Origin: an uncultured Veillonellaceae bacterium
Lineage (GTDB): Bacteria > Bacillota > Negativicutes > Veillonellales > Negativicoccaceae
NCBI GenBank assembly: GCA_945876385.1
Contig: CAMCNU010000002.1
Span: forward strand, 1-64,000
DNA length: 64,000 nt
Direction: 5' to 3'
Within the stretch, counting starts at the first letter, position 1. Every line of letters starts with the position of its first letter. Both the position numbers and the translations under genes were made by a program. The notes beneath the pieces are model-generated. The model ran no database searches. It was not told the origin of the DNA and was given only the letters and a program-made list of their open reading frames with translations. Below are positions 16,667 through 24,082 of this stretch, in pieces.

Positions 16667-16775
16667 CTTCACGTCCCCTTCCCGCTCCCCGACCGCGACC
16701 GGGGAATCCTATTTATTGTACCCGCCTGCCCTGTAAATGTCAAAATCGCGCCCGTCGGGCGGGCATACCCGCCGC

Positions 16776-16804
16776 TTGCCACACCCGGCCCGGTTGCGTA
16801 TACT
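16776..16804 (+). promoter_or_regulatory. Promoter of the small zinc-ribbon gene
   Basis: TTGCCA (16776-16781) and TATACT (16799-16804), spacer 17 nt, just upstream of an AGGAGG ribosome site. Confidence 0.65.
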
Positions 16805-16823
16805 GGTAGCAGGAGGAACGCTC

Positions 16824-17006
16824 ATGAACCATATCCTGATTTGTCCGTATTGCAAAAAAGAACTCGCGCTCTTTCAAAGCCAGATCGAGCGCCGCCGCGG
16901 CCACATCAAGTGCATCGGTTGCGGCACCCGCATTCCCTACGATCTCGACCGTCGTACTCGGCCGCGCCGCATCGCCGTGCCGCCGGAGGGGCCGCGCGAG
17001 CCGTGA
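16824..17006 (+). CDS. Small zinc-ribbon protein
   Basis: 60 residues, starting MNHILICPYCKKELALF. Two Cys pairs, CPYC (residues 7-10) and CIGC (31-34), spaced as in a minimal zinc ribbon, followed by a basic, Arg/Pro-rich tail (RRTRPRRIAVPPEGP). A strong AGGAGG site, a consensus promoter and a bidirectional terminator make it a genuine stand-alone gene, divergent from murI and convergent with the DUF1232 gene. Nucleic-acid binding is plausible from charge, not shown. Confidence 0.7.
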   Translation: MNHILICPYCKKELALFQSQIERRRGHIKCIGCGTRIPYDLDRRTRPRRIAVPPEGPREP

Positions 17007-17009
17007 CAA

Positions 17010-17046
17010 GAAAAACCTCTCATTTCTCGGGAAATGAGAGGTTTTT
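17010..17046. terminator. Bidirectional terminator between zinc-ribbon and DUF1232 genes
   Basis: AAAAACCTCTCATTTC and its complement around a 4-nt loop (TCGG); A and T runs on the two sides serve both strands. Confidence 0.9.
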
Positions 17047-17052
17047 GTGTAC

Positions 17053-17388
17053 TCAGAACGGGAAAAACCGTTTGGCCGCCAGTACATGTTCCGGTAGAAT
17101 ATACGCACGCGCCAGACGCATCGCCGCCGCAATCACCGCCGTATCATCAAGCCAGCCGAGGCCGAGAATGACATCGGGCAGGACATCGACGGGGGTCAAG
17201 AGATAGCCGATGGCGCCGAGCAGCGCGACCCGTACATAGACAGGCGTGCGCGCATCCCGCAGGCAGAAGAACATCGTCAATCCTTCCCGCAAAAACGACA
17301 TCCGCCGTCCCACCGTACCGAAGTAGCGAAACATTTTTTTCGCGGAGTACAGGCGTACCAAGTATCGCATCATCTTTCCGATGGCCAC
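17053..17388 (-). CDS. DUF1232 (YkvA-like) membrane protein
   Basis: 111 residues with a GTG start preceded by GGAGG at good spacing. The core YVRVALLGAIGYLLTPVDVLPD, then GWLDDTAVIAAAMRLA, is the DUF1232 signature (the LxPxDxxPD and DD motifs). These small membrane-associated proteins have no settled function. The gene begins 12 nt after the His-rich/DUF697 gene, so the two probably form one operon. Confidence 0.85.
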   Translation of the reverse strand: MAIGKMMRYLVRLYSAKKMFRYFGTVGRRMSFLREGLTMFFCLRDARTPVYVRVALLGAIGYLLTPVDVLPDVILGLGWLDDTAVIAAAMRLARAYILPEHVLAAKRFFPF

Positions 17389-17400
17389 GTGTCAACCTCC

Positions 17401-19020
17401 TCAGGATTTCAGTTTCTTCGCGACGTCCTGCGCCACGGATTCGGCTTTGTCTTTGGCGTCACTGACCGCATCCGCGACATCGTCGGCGATGTCTTCGGCT
17501 TTGTCTTTGGCATCGCTGACCGCGTCCGCGACATCATCGGCGACATCTTCCGCCTTGTCTTTCGCCGCGGCCGCCGCATCCTTGACGTCGGCTTTGACAT
17601 CGTCCGCCGCCTCGCCCATCGCGTCTTCGACCGCCCGCGCATCGCGCTTGAATTCTTCCGCTTTTTCCTGCACGCGTTCCTTGAATTGCGCATGGTGCTC
17701 CTGCGCCTGTTCTTTCAAGTCCGCGGCTTTTTCTTTGACTTGTTCTTTCAGGTCGGCCGCTTTTTCCTTGGCCTGGTCTTTCCAGTCTTCGCTGTCGTCT
17801 TTGATTTCATCGACTTTGCGATCCAAGCGTTCTTTCCAATCCTCCGCCGTTTCCTGTGCCTGTTCTTTGGCTTTGGCGGCGCGTTCTTTCGCTTCTTCGG
17901 CGACTTCGCTGACTTTTTCTTTCCACTCCGCCGCCAATTCTTCCGTCGTTTCTTTCGTCACTTCGAGGACCCCCTTCGCCAATGCTTTTTTATCGTCAAT
18001 CGCTGCCTGCGATACACCGAGCATCAAGAGCAAATCGGTGAACGCTTTGTCCGCCACGCGCGCCGCTTTGCTGATACCGCGGCCGGCGGTTTCTTTCATT
18101 TCTTCTTTCGCTTCGGCGGCAAATTGCTTCGTTTCATCGCCGAGCGGTTCGTCTTTTTTGACATTGTCCGCCAACTCTTCGACTTTGGCTTCGCCTTCCG
18201 CCTTGAGGTCGGAGAATTTTTCTACATAGGGCTGCATGTCGACCGGCATGCCGTCTTTGACCCACGACTGGGCGACACGCCCCAATCCGTACGTGACGGA
18301 AATCGCGACCGGTACCGACAACCCCGGCAACGGAATCATCGCCAGGGCGACTTTGCCGACGACCCGCGCGCCGAACGCGCCGAGGAATCCCATAATCGCC
18401 CGATCGGAGAGCTTGACACCGTAAATCTTCGCCAAACGACCGATCATGTAGACTTCGTTGGCCATCAGCGCAATCCCGCTCACCAGCGGCGTCAACGCCA
18501 AGACACCCGCACGTGCCGCCCCCCAGCGGATGAGGTTTTCGGCCGCTTCGTCTTCTTCGTTGACCGGATTGACGCCATCAGCATGTGTGCGCCGTGTGCC
18601 GTCACTGTCCGCACGCCGATGCGGGCAACGTCCGCCCGGTTTCGGATCGTCGTGCGTACGCCGGGTGCCGTCGCTGTCTTCGCGCCGATGCGGGCAACGT
18701 CCGCCCGTTTCTGCCGCCGCTTCGTGCGCCGCATGACCGCCGCAATGACCGTGGCCGCCGTGTGCCTCGCCGTCGCCGTGCCGACCGCAGCAATGGCCGT
18801 GCCCGTGATGCGCGCCTTCGCCGTCGCCGTGATGACCGCCGCAATGGCCGTGCCCGTGATGACCTTCCTCACCGTCGCCGTGATGACCGCAACCGTGATG
18901 ATGATGCCCCGTACCGCCTTCCCGGCGATGCGGGCAGCGCCCTTCCCGTGTCTGTGTATCCGTTTCTCCCGTGGCCACGACTTCTTCCGAAATCATGTCT
19001 TCATGTTCGTGTTGTTTCAT
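17401..19020 (-). CDS. His/Cys-rich protein with DUF697-like domain and LEA-like repeat tail
   Basis: 539 residues with three very different parts. Residues 1-150: acidic start, then three tandem His/Gly/Cys repeats (HHGDGEEGHHGHGHC type, residues 39-96) and three copies of GRCPHRR (27-33, 107-113, 130-136). Residues about 160-255: helical hydrophobic domain (GVLALTPLVSGIALMANEVY, then RLAKIYGVKLSDRAIMGFLG) matching the DUF697/YcjF type. Residues about 260-539: charged amphipathic repeats rich in Ala/Lys/Glu/Asp (KDKAEDVADDVADAVSDA) like LEA or apolipoprotein helices. The first part looks metal-binding, the middle membrane-associated, the tail surface-binding or protective. AAAGGAG precedes the ATG. 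Start, frame and terminator with the DUF1232 gene downstream look sound; the combination is one I do not recognise. Confidence 0.8.
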   Translation of the reverse strand: MKQHEHEDMISEEVVATGETDTQTREGRCPHRREGGTGHHHHGCGHHGDGEEGHHGHGHCGGHHGDGEGAHHGHGHCCGRHGDGEAHGGHGHCGGHAAHEAAAETGGRCPHRREDSDGTRRTHDDPKPGGRCPHRRADSDGTRRTHADGVNPVNEEDEAAENLIRWGAARAGVLALTPLVSGIALMANEVYMIGRLAKIYGVKLSDRAIMGFLGAFGARVVGKVALAMIPLPGLSVPVAISVTYGLGRVAQSWVKDGMPVDMQPYVEKFSDLKAEGEAKVEELADNVKKDEPLGDETKQFAAEAKEEMKETAGRGISKAARVADKAFTDLLLMLGVSQAAIDDKKALAKGVLEVTKETTEELAAEWKEKVSEVAEEAKERAAKAKEQAQETAEDWKERLDRKVDEIKDDSEDWKDQAKEKAADLKEQVKEKAADLKEQAQEHHAQFKERVQEKAEEFKRDARAVEDAMGEAADDVKADVKDAAAAAKDKAEDVADDVADAVSDAKDKAEDIADDVADAVSDAKDKAESVAQDVAKKLKS

Positions 19021-19071
19021 AGACTGTCACTCCTTTGACCAATCCCATGTATCCGTTCTATCTATGACTTT

Positions 19072-19114
19072 ATTATATCATATTTTTCGATATCCTGTCG
19101 CCTGTCAGGCGACA
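19072..19114 (-). promoter_or_regulatory. Promoter with palindromic operator-like site
   Basis: TATAAT on the minus strand at 19072-19077. The -35 position is covered by a perfect inverted repeat TGTCGCCTGTCAGGCGACA (19096-19114: 9-bp arms, 1-nt centre). Placement over -35 suggests a repressor or metal-responsive regulator site; a hairpin in DNA is an alternative. Confidence 0.5.
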
Positions 19115-19175
19115 AGCCTGCCGCCACGTATCGACCGCATCGCCCCGATGCCTGCCGCACGGCACTCTTACCGCA

Positions 19176-19203
19176 AAAAAACGGCGACATCTCGCCGTTT
19201 TTT
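19176..19203. terminator. Terminator of the SDR/TauE/deacetylase operon
   Basis: ACGGCGA/TCGCCGT stem with a CATC loop, A run on one side and T run on the other; 4 nt past the SDR stop. Confidence 0.85.
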
Positions 19204-19206
19204 GTC

Positions 19207-19926
19207 TTATCTGGCCGTCAGGCCGCCGTCCACCGTCCACCATGCGCCGGTGACAAAGCCCGCCGCCGATGACAGCAAAAAATCAATCACCGCCGCGACT
19301 TCTGCCGCCGTGCCGATCCGACCGAGCGGGTAGAGCGCGCCCAATTCCGCCCGCTCCCGTTCCGTCGGGTACAGTGCACGCGTCGCGGGCGTGTCGATGT
19401 CACCGGGCAGGACGCAATTCACCCGAATCCCGTAAATCGACCACTCCGCACTGAGCGAGCGACTGTATGCGGCGACCGCGCCCTTCGTCGCGGCGTAGGT
19501 GCTGGCGCCGACATTGCCGCTCACCGCGGCATCGGACGCGACGGTCACCACCGCCCCGCGCACACGCCGCAGGTAGGGCAGCATCGCGCGGCACAAATGC
19601 ATCGTCCCGTACAGATTGACCGCCATGTCCCGACAGACGGCATCCATCGTTTCTTCACCGGCGGGGCATTCCCGATAGCATCCCGCCGCCGTCACCAGAC
19701 CGACCGGCGTCCCGTGTGCCGCCGCCGTACGTACCGCCCGCTCGACATCGGCGGCGACGGTCACATCGCCCGCGACATAGACCCCCGTCGGGACCGCTTC
19801 ACACGCCGCCGCGCCCCGCGCCGCATCGCGCCCCATCATTACGGGGACGATGCCCCGCGCCGCCACCGCCGCCGCCGTCGCCAGACCGATACCGGACGTA
19901 CCGCCGGAAATCAATACCGTATCCAT
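19207..19926 (-). CDS. Short-chain dehydrogenase/reductase
   Basis: 239 residues from the second of two ATGs (GGGAGG 6 nt upstream; the first overlaps the upstream stop). Classical SDR motifs: cofactor loop SGGTSGIGLATAAA, catalytic Ser in TVASDAAVSG, YAATK (Tyr and Lys), NCVLPGDIDTPATR and the C-terminal FVTGAWWTVDGG. NAAG is replaced by VTAAGCYREC. An acidic residue after strand 2 is not obvious (MGRDAAR), which leans to NADP(H). The substrate is unknown; 3-oxoacyl-reductase-like by overall pattern. Confidence 0.88.
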   Translation of the reverse strand: MDTVLISGGTSGIGLATAAAVAARGIVPVMMGRDAARGAAACEAVPTGVYVAGDVTVAADVERAVRTAAAHGTPVGLVTAAGCYRECPAGEETMDAVCRDMAVNLYGTMHLCRAMLPYLRRVRGAVVTVASDAAVSGNVGASTYAATKGAVAAYSRSLSAEWSIYGIRVNCVLPGDIDTPATRALYPTERERAELGALYPLGRIGTAAEVAAVIDFLLSSAAGFVTGAWWTVDGGLTAR

Positions 19927-20708
19927 CATGCGCCTCCCGAGTATGACCACGCCAGCCGCACAATCAAGAGCCCCGTCACCACCATGAAAATCACCCGCAC
20001 AAATCCCGCGCCGCGTGTCATGGCCGTACGGGCGCCCACGTAGCCGCCCGCCGCCATGCCGCAAGCCATCACCGCGCCGTACAGGAGATGGACTTCGCCG
20101 ACCGTCAGAAAAAACAGCAGACTGCCCAGATTGCTCCCCATATTCAGCACGCGGCTGTTGCCCGACGCATGGACAAAATCAAATCCGAGCGCCACCAACG
20201 CCATCATAAAAAACGCGCCCGTCCCCGGTCCGATAAACCCGTCATAAAAGGAAAAGGCCACCGTTACCGCCGCCGCCACCAGCCAGATGCGCGGCCGTTC
20301 GCCCCGATAGCTTGCCTCCTGCCCGAACCGCTTGTGTCGCAAGACAAAACCGCTCACCGCAATCAGGGCCGCAATGATAATCGGCTCCAAGTACATCACC
20401 GGCACGTGCATGACGGTGTACGAACCGAGCGCGGCCGCGATGACTGCCAGCGGAAAGAGCCGCACGACCAGCCGCTTGCGGACGTGACCGTTGCGCCAAA
20501 ACGTCACACTGGCGGCCATCACGCCGGCAATCGCGGCCAATTTATTGGTGCCCAGTGCCGTCGTCGGGGGAATTCCCGTCAGCAGGACGGCCGGCAGGGA
20601 AATCACCCCGCCGCCGCCGACAATGGCGTCAATCCACGCCGCCAAAAACCCCGCGCCGAGCAAACACAGCAAGGTCCAGACGGAGGTATCTCCAATCCCG
20701 TATTCCAT
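19926..20708 (-). CDS. TSUP (TauE/SafE) family permease
   Basis: 260 residues, about eight membrane helices. Two half-motifs typical of the family are visible: GGGGVISLPAVLLTGIPPTTALGTNKLAA in the first half (given here as positions about 31-59) and GPGTGAFFMMALV followed by ASGNSRVLNMGSN in the second. The family exports or imports small sulfur- or carbon-containing anions; the substrate is not deducible. TGATG coupling to the SDR gene downstream; 4-nt spacing from the deacetylase gene. Confidence 0.88.
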   Translation of the reverse strand: MEYGIGDTSVWTLLCLLGAGFLAAWIDAIVGGGGVISLPAVLLTGIPPTTALGTNKLAAIAGVMAASVTFWRNGHVRKRLVVRLFPLAVIAAALGSYTVMHVPVMYLEPIIIAALIAVSGFVLRHKRFGQEASYRGERPRIWLVAAAVTVAFSFYDGFIGPGTGAFFMMALVALGFDFVHASGNSRVLNMGSNLGSLLFFLTVGEVHLLYGAVMACGMAAGGYVGARTAMTRGAGFVRVIFMVVTGLLIVRLAWSYSGGA

Positions 20709-20712
20709 CATC

Positions 20713-21966
20713 TCACCCGACCAACTCCGACACAAAGACCAATTCAATGCCCGCCTCGTCCAGCTCGCCCAGCATACTGCGAATCGCCGCGGCGGTCGAG
20801 CCCCGTGCATGCCCGATGGCAATCGCCGTACCCTCACGCTGCGCGATGCGGATCGCCTGCCGCAATTGGTCACAAATCGCCGCCTCGTCGGCGGAATTAT
20901 CCAAAAACAGCTCGTTGGCCGCCGTCGGGATGCCCATCTCCCGTGCGGTCGCCACCCCGACACTCGTCGCCGCCGTCCGGCTGTCGACGTAGAACAGATG
21001 CCGCGCCTGCGCTTCGGCCAGCACGGCCCGCATCACCCGCGCATCGGACGTCGCCTTTGACCCCTGATGATTATTAAACCCGACAATAAACGGAATCGCG
21101 TCCATCGCATCGGCCGCCGTTCGGCGAATCGTGCTGTCGCTCATCGAGGTCAGTATCGTCGTCGGTTCCTGCCCCGTACCGCTCATCGACTCCATCGGCA
21201 AGTGCAACATGATTTCCATACCGGCCGCATGCCCCTGCCGCGCCGCGGCGACACTCGACTCCAGTCCCGGTATCACCGCCAGCGAGAACCGCCGCCCGAG
21301 CGACTCCAGCACCGCCTGCGCCGCCAAATCATAGCCGCAATCGTCAATCACGATCGCCAGCTTGCCGCGGCCGCCCGCACTCGTCCGATGCGGCTTCACC
21401 GCGGCGGGTATCGCCACATCGCCGGACGTGACATCTCGGCGGTCAGTCTCGACGGTCGCGCCGCCCTCGCGGACATACAGCCGTGCCATGACCATCGTCA
21501 AATCCACCCCGTCGGGATCTTCATTCAGACGGATGTCGTAGCGCGTCGCGGGAGCGCCTTCCCATTCGGTCGGCTCCCCTTCGGAAACGGTCAGCACTCC
21601 GTCCGTCGGGGTCGCCGTCTGCAACAACAGCGGCCAGCGAATCGGCCGCTCCGTCGTGACGGTCATATCGCACACCGTCCAACGTATCCGGCCGCCCGTC
21701 GCCTCGCGCGGGGCTTCTTTCTCCGTCCCCGCGCCGCGGACGACCTGATGCCCCGCCCGTACCAACGCCTCGTCAATCCGCTTTTGGACATTGTCCGTGA
21801 CCGCCCGATAGTCGGCATCGCGTACCGTCACCTTCGCCCGCGGCTCGGCCTGCGGTTGCGTATACCACCAAAGTCCCAGCACCGCCGCCGCCAAGAGCGC
21901 GAGCAGCAGCCAGATGCCGCCGCCGCGACGCCGTGAAGCGCGCGGCCGTTGTTTTCGTCCTGCCAT
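20713..21966 (-). CDS. Divergent polysaccharide deacetylase family protein (YibQ-like)
   Basis: 417 residues. An Arg-rich start and one transmembrane helix (about residues 17-36) are followed by a variable region and, from about residue 200, the DUF610/YibQ domain: KLAIVIDDCGYDLAAQAVLE, LAVIPGLESS, EIMLHLPMES, GFNNHQGSKAT, LFYVDSRT and AIGHARGST. The NodB-like fold is kept but the metal motif is divergent, as in YibQ. Likely anchored to the inner membrane, facing the periplasm. GAGGGAC precedes the ATG; it heads the operon with TauE and SDR. Confidence 0.88.
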   Translation of the reverse strand: MAGRKQRPRASRRRGGGIWLLLALLAAAVLGLWWYTQPQAEPRAKVTVRDADYRAVTDNVQKRIDEALVRAGHQVVRGAGTEKEAPREATGGRIRWTVCDMTVTTERPIRWPLLLQTATPTDGVLTVSEGEPTEWEGAPATRYDIRLNEDPDGVDLTMVMARLYVREGGATVETDRRDVTSGDVAIPAAVKPHRTSAGGRGKLAIVIDDCGYDLAAQAVLESLGRRFSLAVIPGLESSVAAARQGHAAGMEIMLHLPMESMSGTGQEPTTILTSMSDSTIRRTAADAMDAIPFIVGFNNHQGSKATSDARVMRAVLAEAQARHLFYVDSRTAATSVGVATAREMGIPTAANELFLDNSADEAAICDQLRQAIRIAQREGTAIAIGHARGSTAAAIRSMLGELDEAGIELVFVSELVG

Positions 21967-22027
21967 ATACGTCCCTCTTTCTTCCTGCATTCTCTGTTAT
22001 TGTAGCCGTTTTCCGCCGCCAACACAA

Positions 22028-22050
22028 ATAAAGACTCCCGCAGGAGTCTT
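22028..22050 (-). terminator. Terminator of pyrFE
   Basis: AAGACTCC/GGAGTCTT stem with 4-nt loop followed by TTTATTT on the minus strand, 9 nt after the pyrE stop. Confidence 0.8.
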
Positions 22051-22059
22051 CGTGTATGC

Positions 22060-22650
22060 CTATGCTTTGAGATGTTTGCTGCCGCGTTCCGTCAGTGCCA
22101 CGCCGTCGCGACAGAGCGGGCACTCCGCCGGCGCGTAGGTCGCCACGTCGAGATGTACCAACGCCTCGACCGGCTCGCCGTCACGGACGCCGAAATCCGC
22201 CCGACCGCCCGAGCGGTCAATGAGAAGGCCCACCCCGACGAGCGTCGCGCCCGCCGCCCTGACGACATCGATGACCTCACGCACCGAGCCGCCCGTCGTC
22301 ACGACATCTTCGACCACGAGCACCCGTTCCCCCGGCGCCAGCGTAAAACCGCGCCGCAATGTCATGCGGCCGTGTTCGCGCTCCGTAAAAATCGCACGCG
22401 TCCCGAGCGCTTTGCCGACCTCATGCGCCAGCAAAATGCCCCCCGTCATCGGGCCGAGCACCGTATCGACTTTGTGCCCGGAAAAGCGCGCGGCCAGCTC
22501 CCGACAGAGCCGCTCCGTATACTTCGGCTGTTGCAACAAGTTGAATTTTTCCACATACATCGGACTGTGCAAGCCCGACGTCAAGAGAAAATGCCCGTCG
22601 AGCATCGCGCCCGTTTCCCGCAGCAATGCACTCATTTCCGCTTCCGTCAT
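22060..22650 (-). CDS. pyrE: Orotate phosphoribosyltransferase
   Basis: 196 residues. PRPP-binding motif VLVVEDVVTTGGSV, the FLLTSGLHSPMYVEKF opening and the FTEREHGRMTLRRGF flexible loop identify PyrE. It makes OMP from orotate and PRPP. A short Cys-containing C-terminal tail (PAECPLCRDG) is of the kind found in the longer Firmicute/archaeal-type enzymes. The ATG overlaps the pyrF stop (ATGA), so both are co-translated. Confidence 0.95.
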   Translation of the reverse strand: MTEAEMSALLRETGAMLDGHFLLTSGLHSPMYVEKFNLLQQPKYTERLCRELAARFSGHKVDTVLGPMTGGILLAHEVGKALGTRAIFTEREHGRMTLRRGFTLAPGERVLVVEDVVTTGGSVREVIDVVRAAGATLVGVGLLIDRSGGRADFGVRDGEPVEALVHLDVATYAPAECPLCRDGVALTERGSKHLKA

Positions 22651-23360
22651 TTTACTGCCTCCATTTCCCGTACAATCGCCAACGCCGCCGCCCGCGGATC
22701 GTCCGCCTCGGTAATCGGCCGCCCGACGACCAAGTGCGTCGCCCCCGCGGCCAATGCCGCCCGCGGCGTCGCGACCCGCTGCTGGTCTCCCCGACTTGCC
22801 CCCGCCGGTCGGACTCCCGGTGTCACAATGAGGAAATCCGCTCCCGCTGTGCGCCGTATCGCCGCTGCTTCTTCAGGCGAAGCAATCACGCCGTCCGCAC
22901 CGGCCGCACGTGCCACCTCGGCCAGCCGCACCGCCCGCTCCGCAATCGGTACGGGGCCTGCGACCTCATCCCATGTCGCCGCGTCAAAACTCGTCAGGCA
23001 GGTCACCGCAAGCAGCTGCGGGCGCGGTCTGCCGCACGCCGCCGCAGCCTCCTCCGCCGCCGCGCGTGCCGCCGCTATCATCGCGCGGCCGCCTTGGGCG
23101 TGAATCGTCAGCAAATCCACCCCCAGCTCCGTCAGCACCCGCACACTGCGCGCGACCGTATTCGGGATATCATACAATTTCAAATCCAAAAAAATCCGCT
23201 TCTCGCGCGCGGCCAGCATCGCAATCGCCGCCGCCCCCGACCGATAATACAGCTCCATGCCGACTTTGTAAAACGAAACCGCATCGCCCAGTCGCTCCGT
23301 CAGCGCTTCCGCCTGCGGCAAGGTCGGCACATCGAGCGCCACAATCAACCGTTCGTCCAT
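22647..23360 (-). CDS. pyrF: Orotidine 5'-phosphate decarboxylase
   Basis: 237 residues. Group I signature: VALDVPTLPQAEAL at the start, the catalytic FLDLKLYDIPNTVARS (Lys and Asp), LLTIHAQGG, and the phosphate-binding VTPGVRPAG and HLVVGRPITEA. It converts OMP to UMP. GGAGG lies 6 nt before the ATG. The gene begins 23 nt after a strong terminator hairpin and is probably controlled by read-through of it. Confidence 0.95.
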   Translation of the reverse strand: MDERLIVALDVPTLPQAEALTERLGDAVSFYKVGMELYYRSGAAAIAMLAAREKRIFLDLKLYDIPNTVARSVRVLTELGVDLLTIHAQGGRAMIAAARAAAEEAAAACGRPRPQLLAVTCLTSFDAATWDEVAGPVPIAERAVRLAEVARAAGADGVIASPEEAAAIRRTAGADFLIVTPGVRPAGASRGDQQRVATPRAALAAGATHLVVGRPITEADDPRAAALAIVREMEAVK

Positions 23361-23383
23361 GGTTCCTCCGTTTCCGTATACGC

Positions 23384-23409
23384 AAAAAAAGGCCGCCGCC
23401 GCGACCTTT
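23384..23409 (-). terminator. Attenuator-like terminator before pyrF
   Basis: Minus-strand stem AAGGTCGC/GCGGCCTT (one G-U pair), GGCG loop, then seven T residues, ending just before the pyrF ribosome site. Confidence 0.7.
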
Positions 23410-23415
23410 GGCTTC

Positions 23416-23466
23416 TCACAAATGAATACCGAAGTAGTTCAGAGCCATGACAATTAATGTACCCAT
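23416..23466 (-). CDS. Possible 16-residue leader peptide upstream of pyrF
   Basis: ATG to TGA encodes MGTLIVMALNYFGIHL. AGGAGG (23476-23481) lies 9 nt upstream of the ATG; a competing ATG directly after it gives only a 6-codon frame. The frame ends 7 nt before the terminator stem. Position between a consensus promoter and an attenuator suggests a translated leader. Whether it is made, and whether the peptide itself matters, is unknown. Confidence 0.45.
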   Translation of the reverse strand: MGTLIVMALNYFGIHL

Positions 23467-23555
23467 TGCAGCATTCCTCCTATATTATTCGATGCCTATT
23501 GCTAGGCTCAACCAACCGAGGATTTTGCCGATCCTCACTACTCCCTTTCGGATTA
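23467..23555 (-). promoter_or_regulatory. Structured 5' leader of pyrFE
   Basis: Transcribed leader with two clear hairpins: GAGGAT/ATCCTC and GCCTA/TAGGC closed by a GCAA (GNRA) tetraloop, before the AGGAGG and 16-codon frame. I do not see the consensus of the PyrR-binding loop. The region 23590-23740 upstream is AT-rich and holds no gene that I can see. Confidence 0.4.
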
Positions 23556-23560
23556 GCTAA

Positions 23561-23589
23561 AGTATAAATCAAACGTCATGGAAATGCAA
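23561..23589 (-). promoter_or_regulatory. Promoter of the pyrFE leader
   Basis: TTGCAT (23584-23589) and TATACT (23561-23566) on the minus strand with a 17-nt spacer. Confidence 0.65.
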
Positions 23590-23742
23590 CCCTTTCAAGC
23601 GGAATATTTCAATTTTTTAGTTACTTTTTCACTGAGATTAAGCACTTGGTCGCATCCTTTCCCTTTATTTCCTCATCCTTCCGTTTATTTTCACGATTTT
23701 TCTTTTGTTTTCGCTACACTTTCACAACCAAAATCCGCCCAT

Positions 23743-23768
23743 AAAAAAAGAGCGCCGCGCGCTCTTTT
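23743..23768 (-). terminator. Terminator of the 23.8-26.8 kb operon
   Basis: Minus strand AAGAGCGC/GCGCTCTT stem, GCG loop, then a T run. Confidence 0.85.
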
Positions 23769-23779
23769 CCCGAACAAAT

Positions 23780-24079
23780 TCAAATGCGTTCCTGCGTTTT
23801 CTTCGGAACCGTGACCAAGACGATATTGCGCCCGTCCTTGCGGACCTCGATACCGAAATCGACAATCTCGTCCCGATAGTACTCCATCTTGACCGCCAAA
23901 AGCAGCTCACCGATACGTTGCGCCGTCTTTTCCGGCAAAAAGCCGCGATAAAACTCCTCCCGCGCGGTCGGTGTCTGTGCCTGCGCCGTCTCGCGAGCGG
24001 CCGCCGGCGCGCTTCGTTCCGCCGCCGTCATCATCTCGCGATCGCTCAAGTTTTTCGGAATTTTGCGTTTTCCCGCCAT
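23780..24079 (-). CDS. Small basic protein of unknown function
   Basis: 99 residues, starting MAGKRKIPKNLSDREMM. An Ala-rich linker is followed by FYRGFLPEKTAQRIGELLLAVKMEYYRDEIVDFGIEVRKDGRNIVLVTVPKK, here cited as residues about 43-95, which looks like a compact alpha/beta unit. It follows the 310-residue exported protein by 3 nt, so it is the last gene of the operon. No family recognised. Confidence 0.65.
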   Translation of the reverse strand: MAGKRKIPKNLSDREMMTAAERSAPAAARETAQAQTPTAREEFYRGFLPEKTAQRIGELLLAVKMEYYRDEIVDFGIEVRKDGRNIVLVTVPKKTQERI

Positions 24080-24082
24080 CGC

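Noticed and set aside
23467-23555. yybP-ykoY (manganese) riboswitch because of a GGGAGTAG string
   Set aside because: The second conserved element of that riboswitch is missing and the downstream genes are pyrF-pyrE, not metal transporters.
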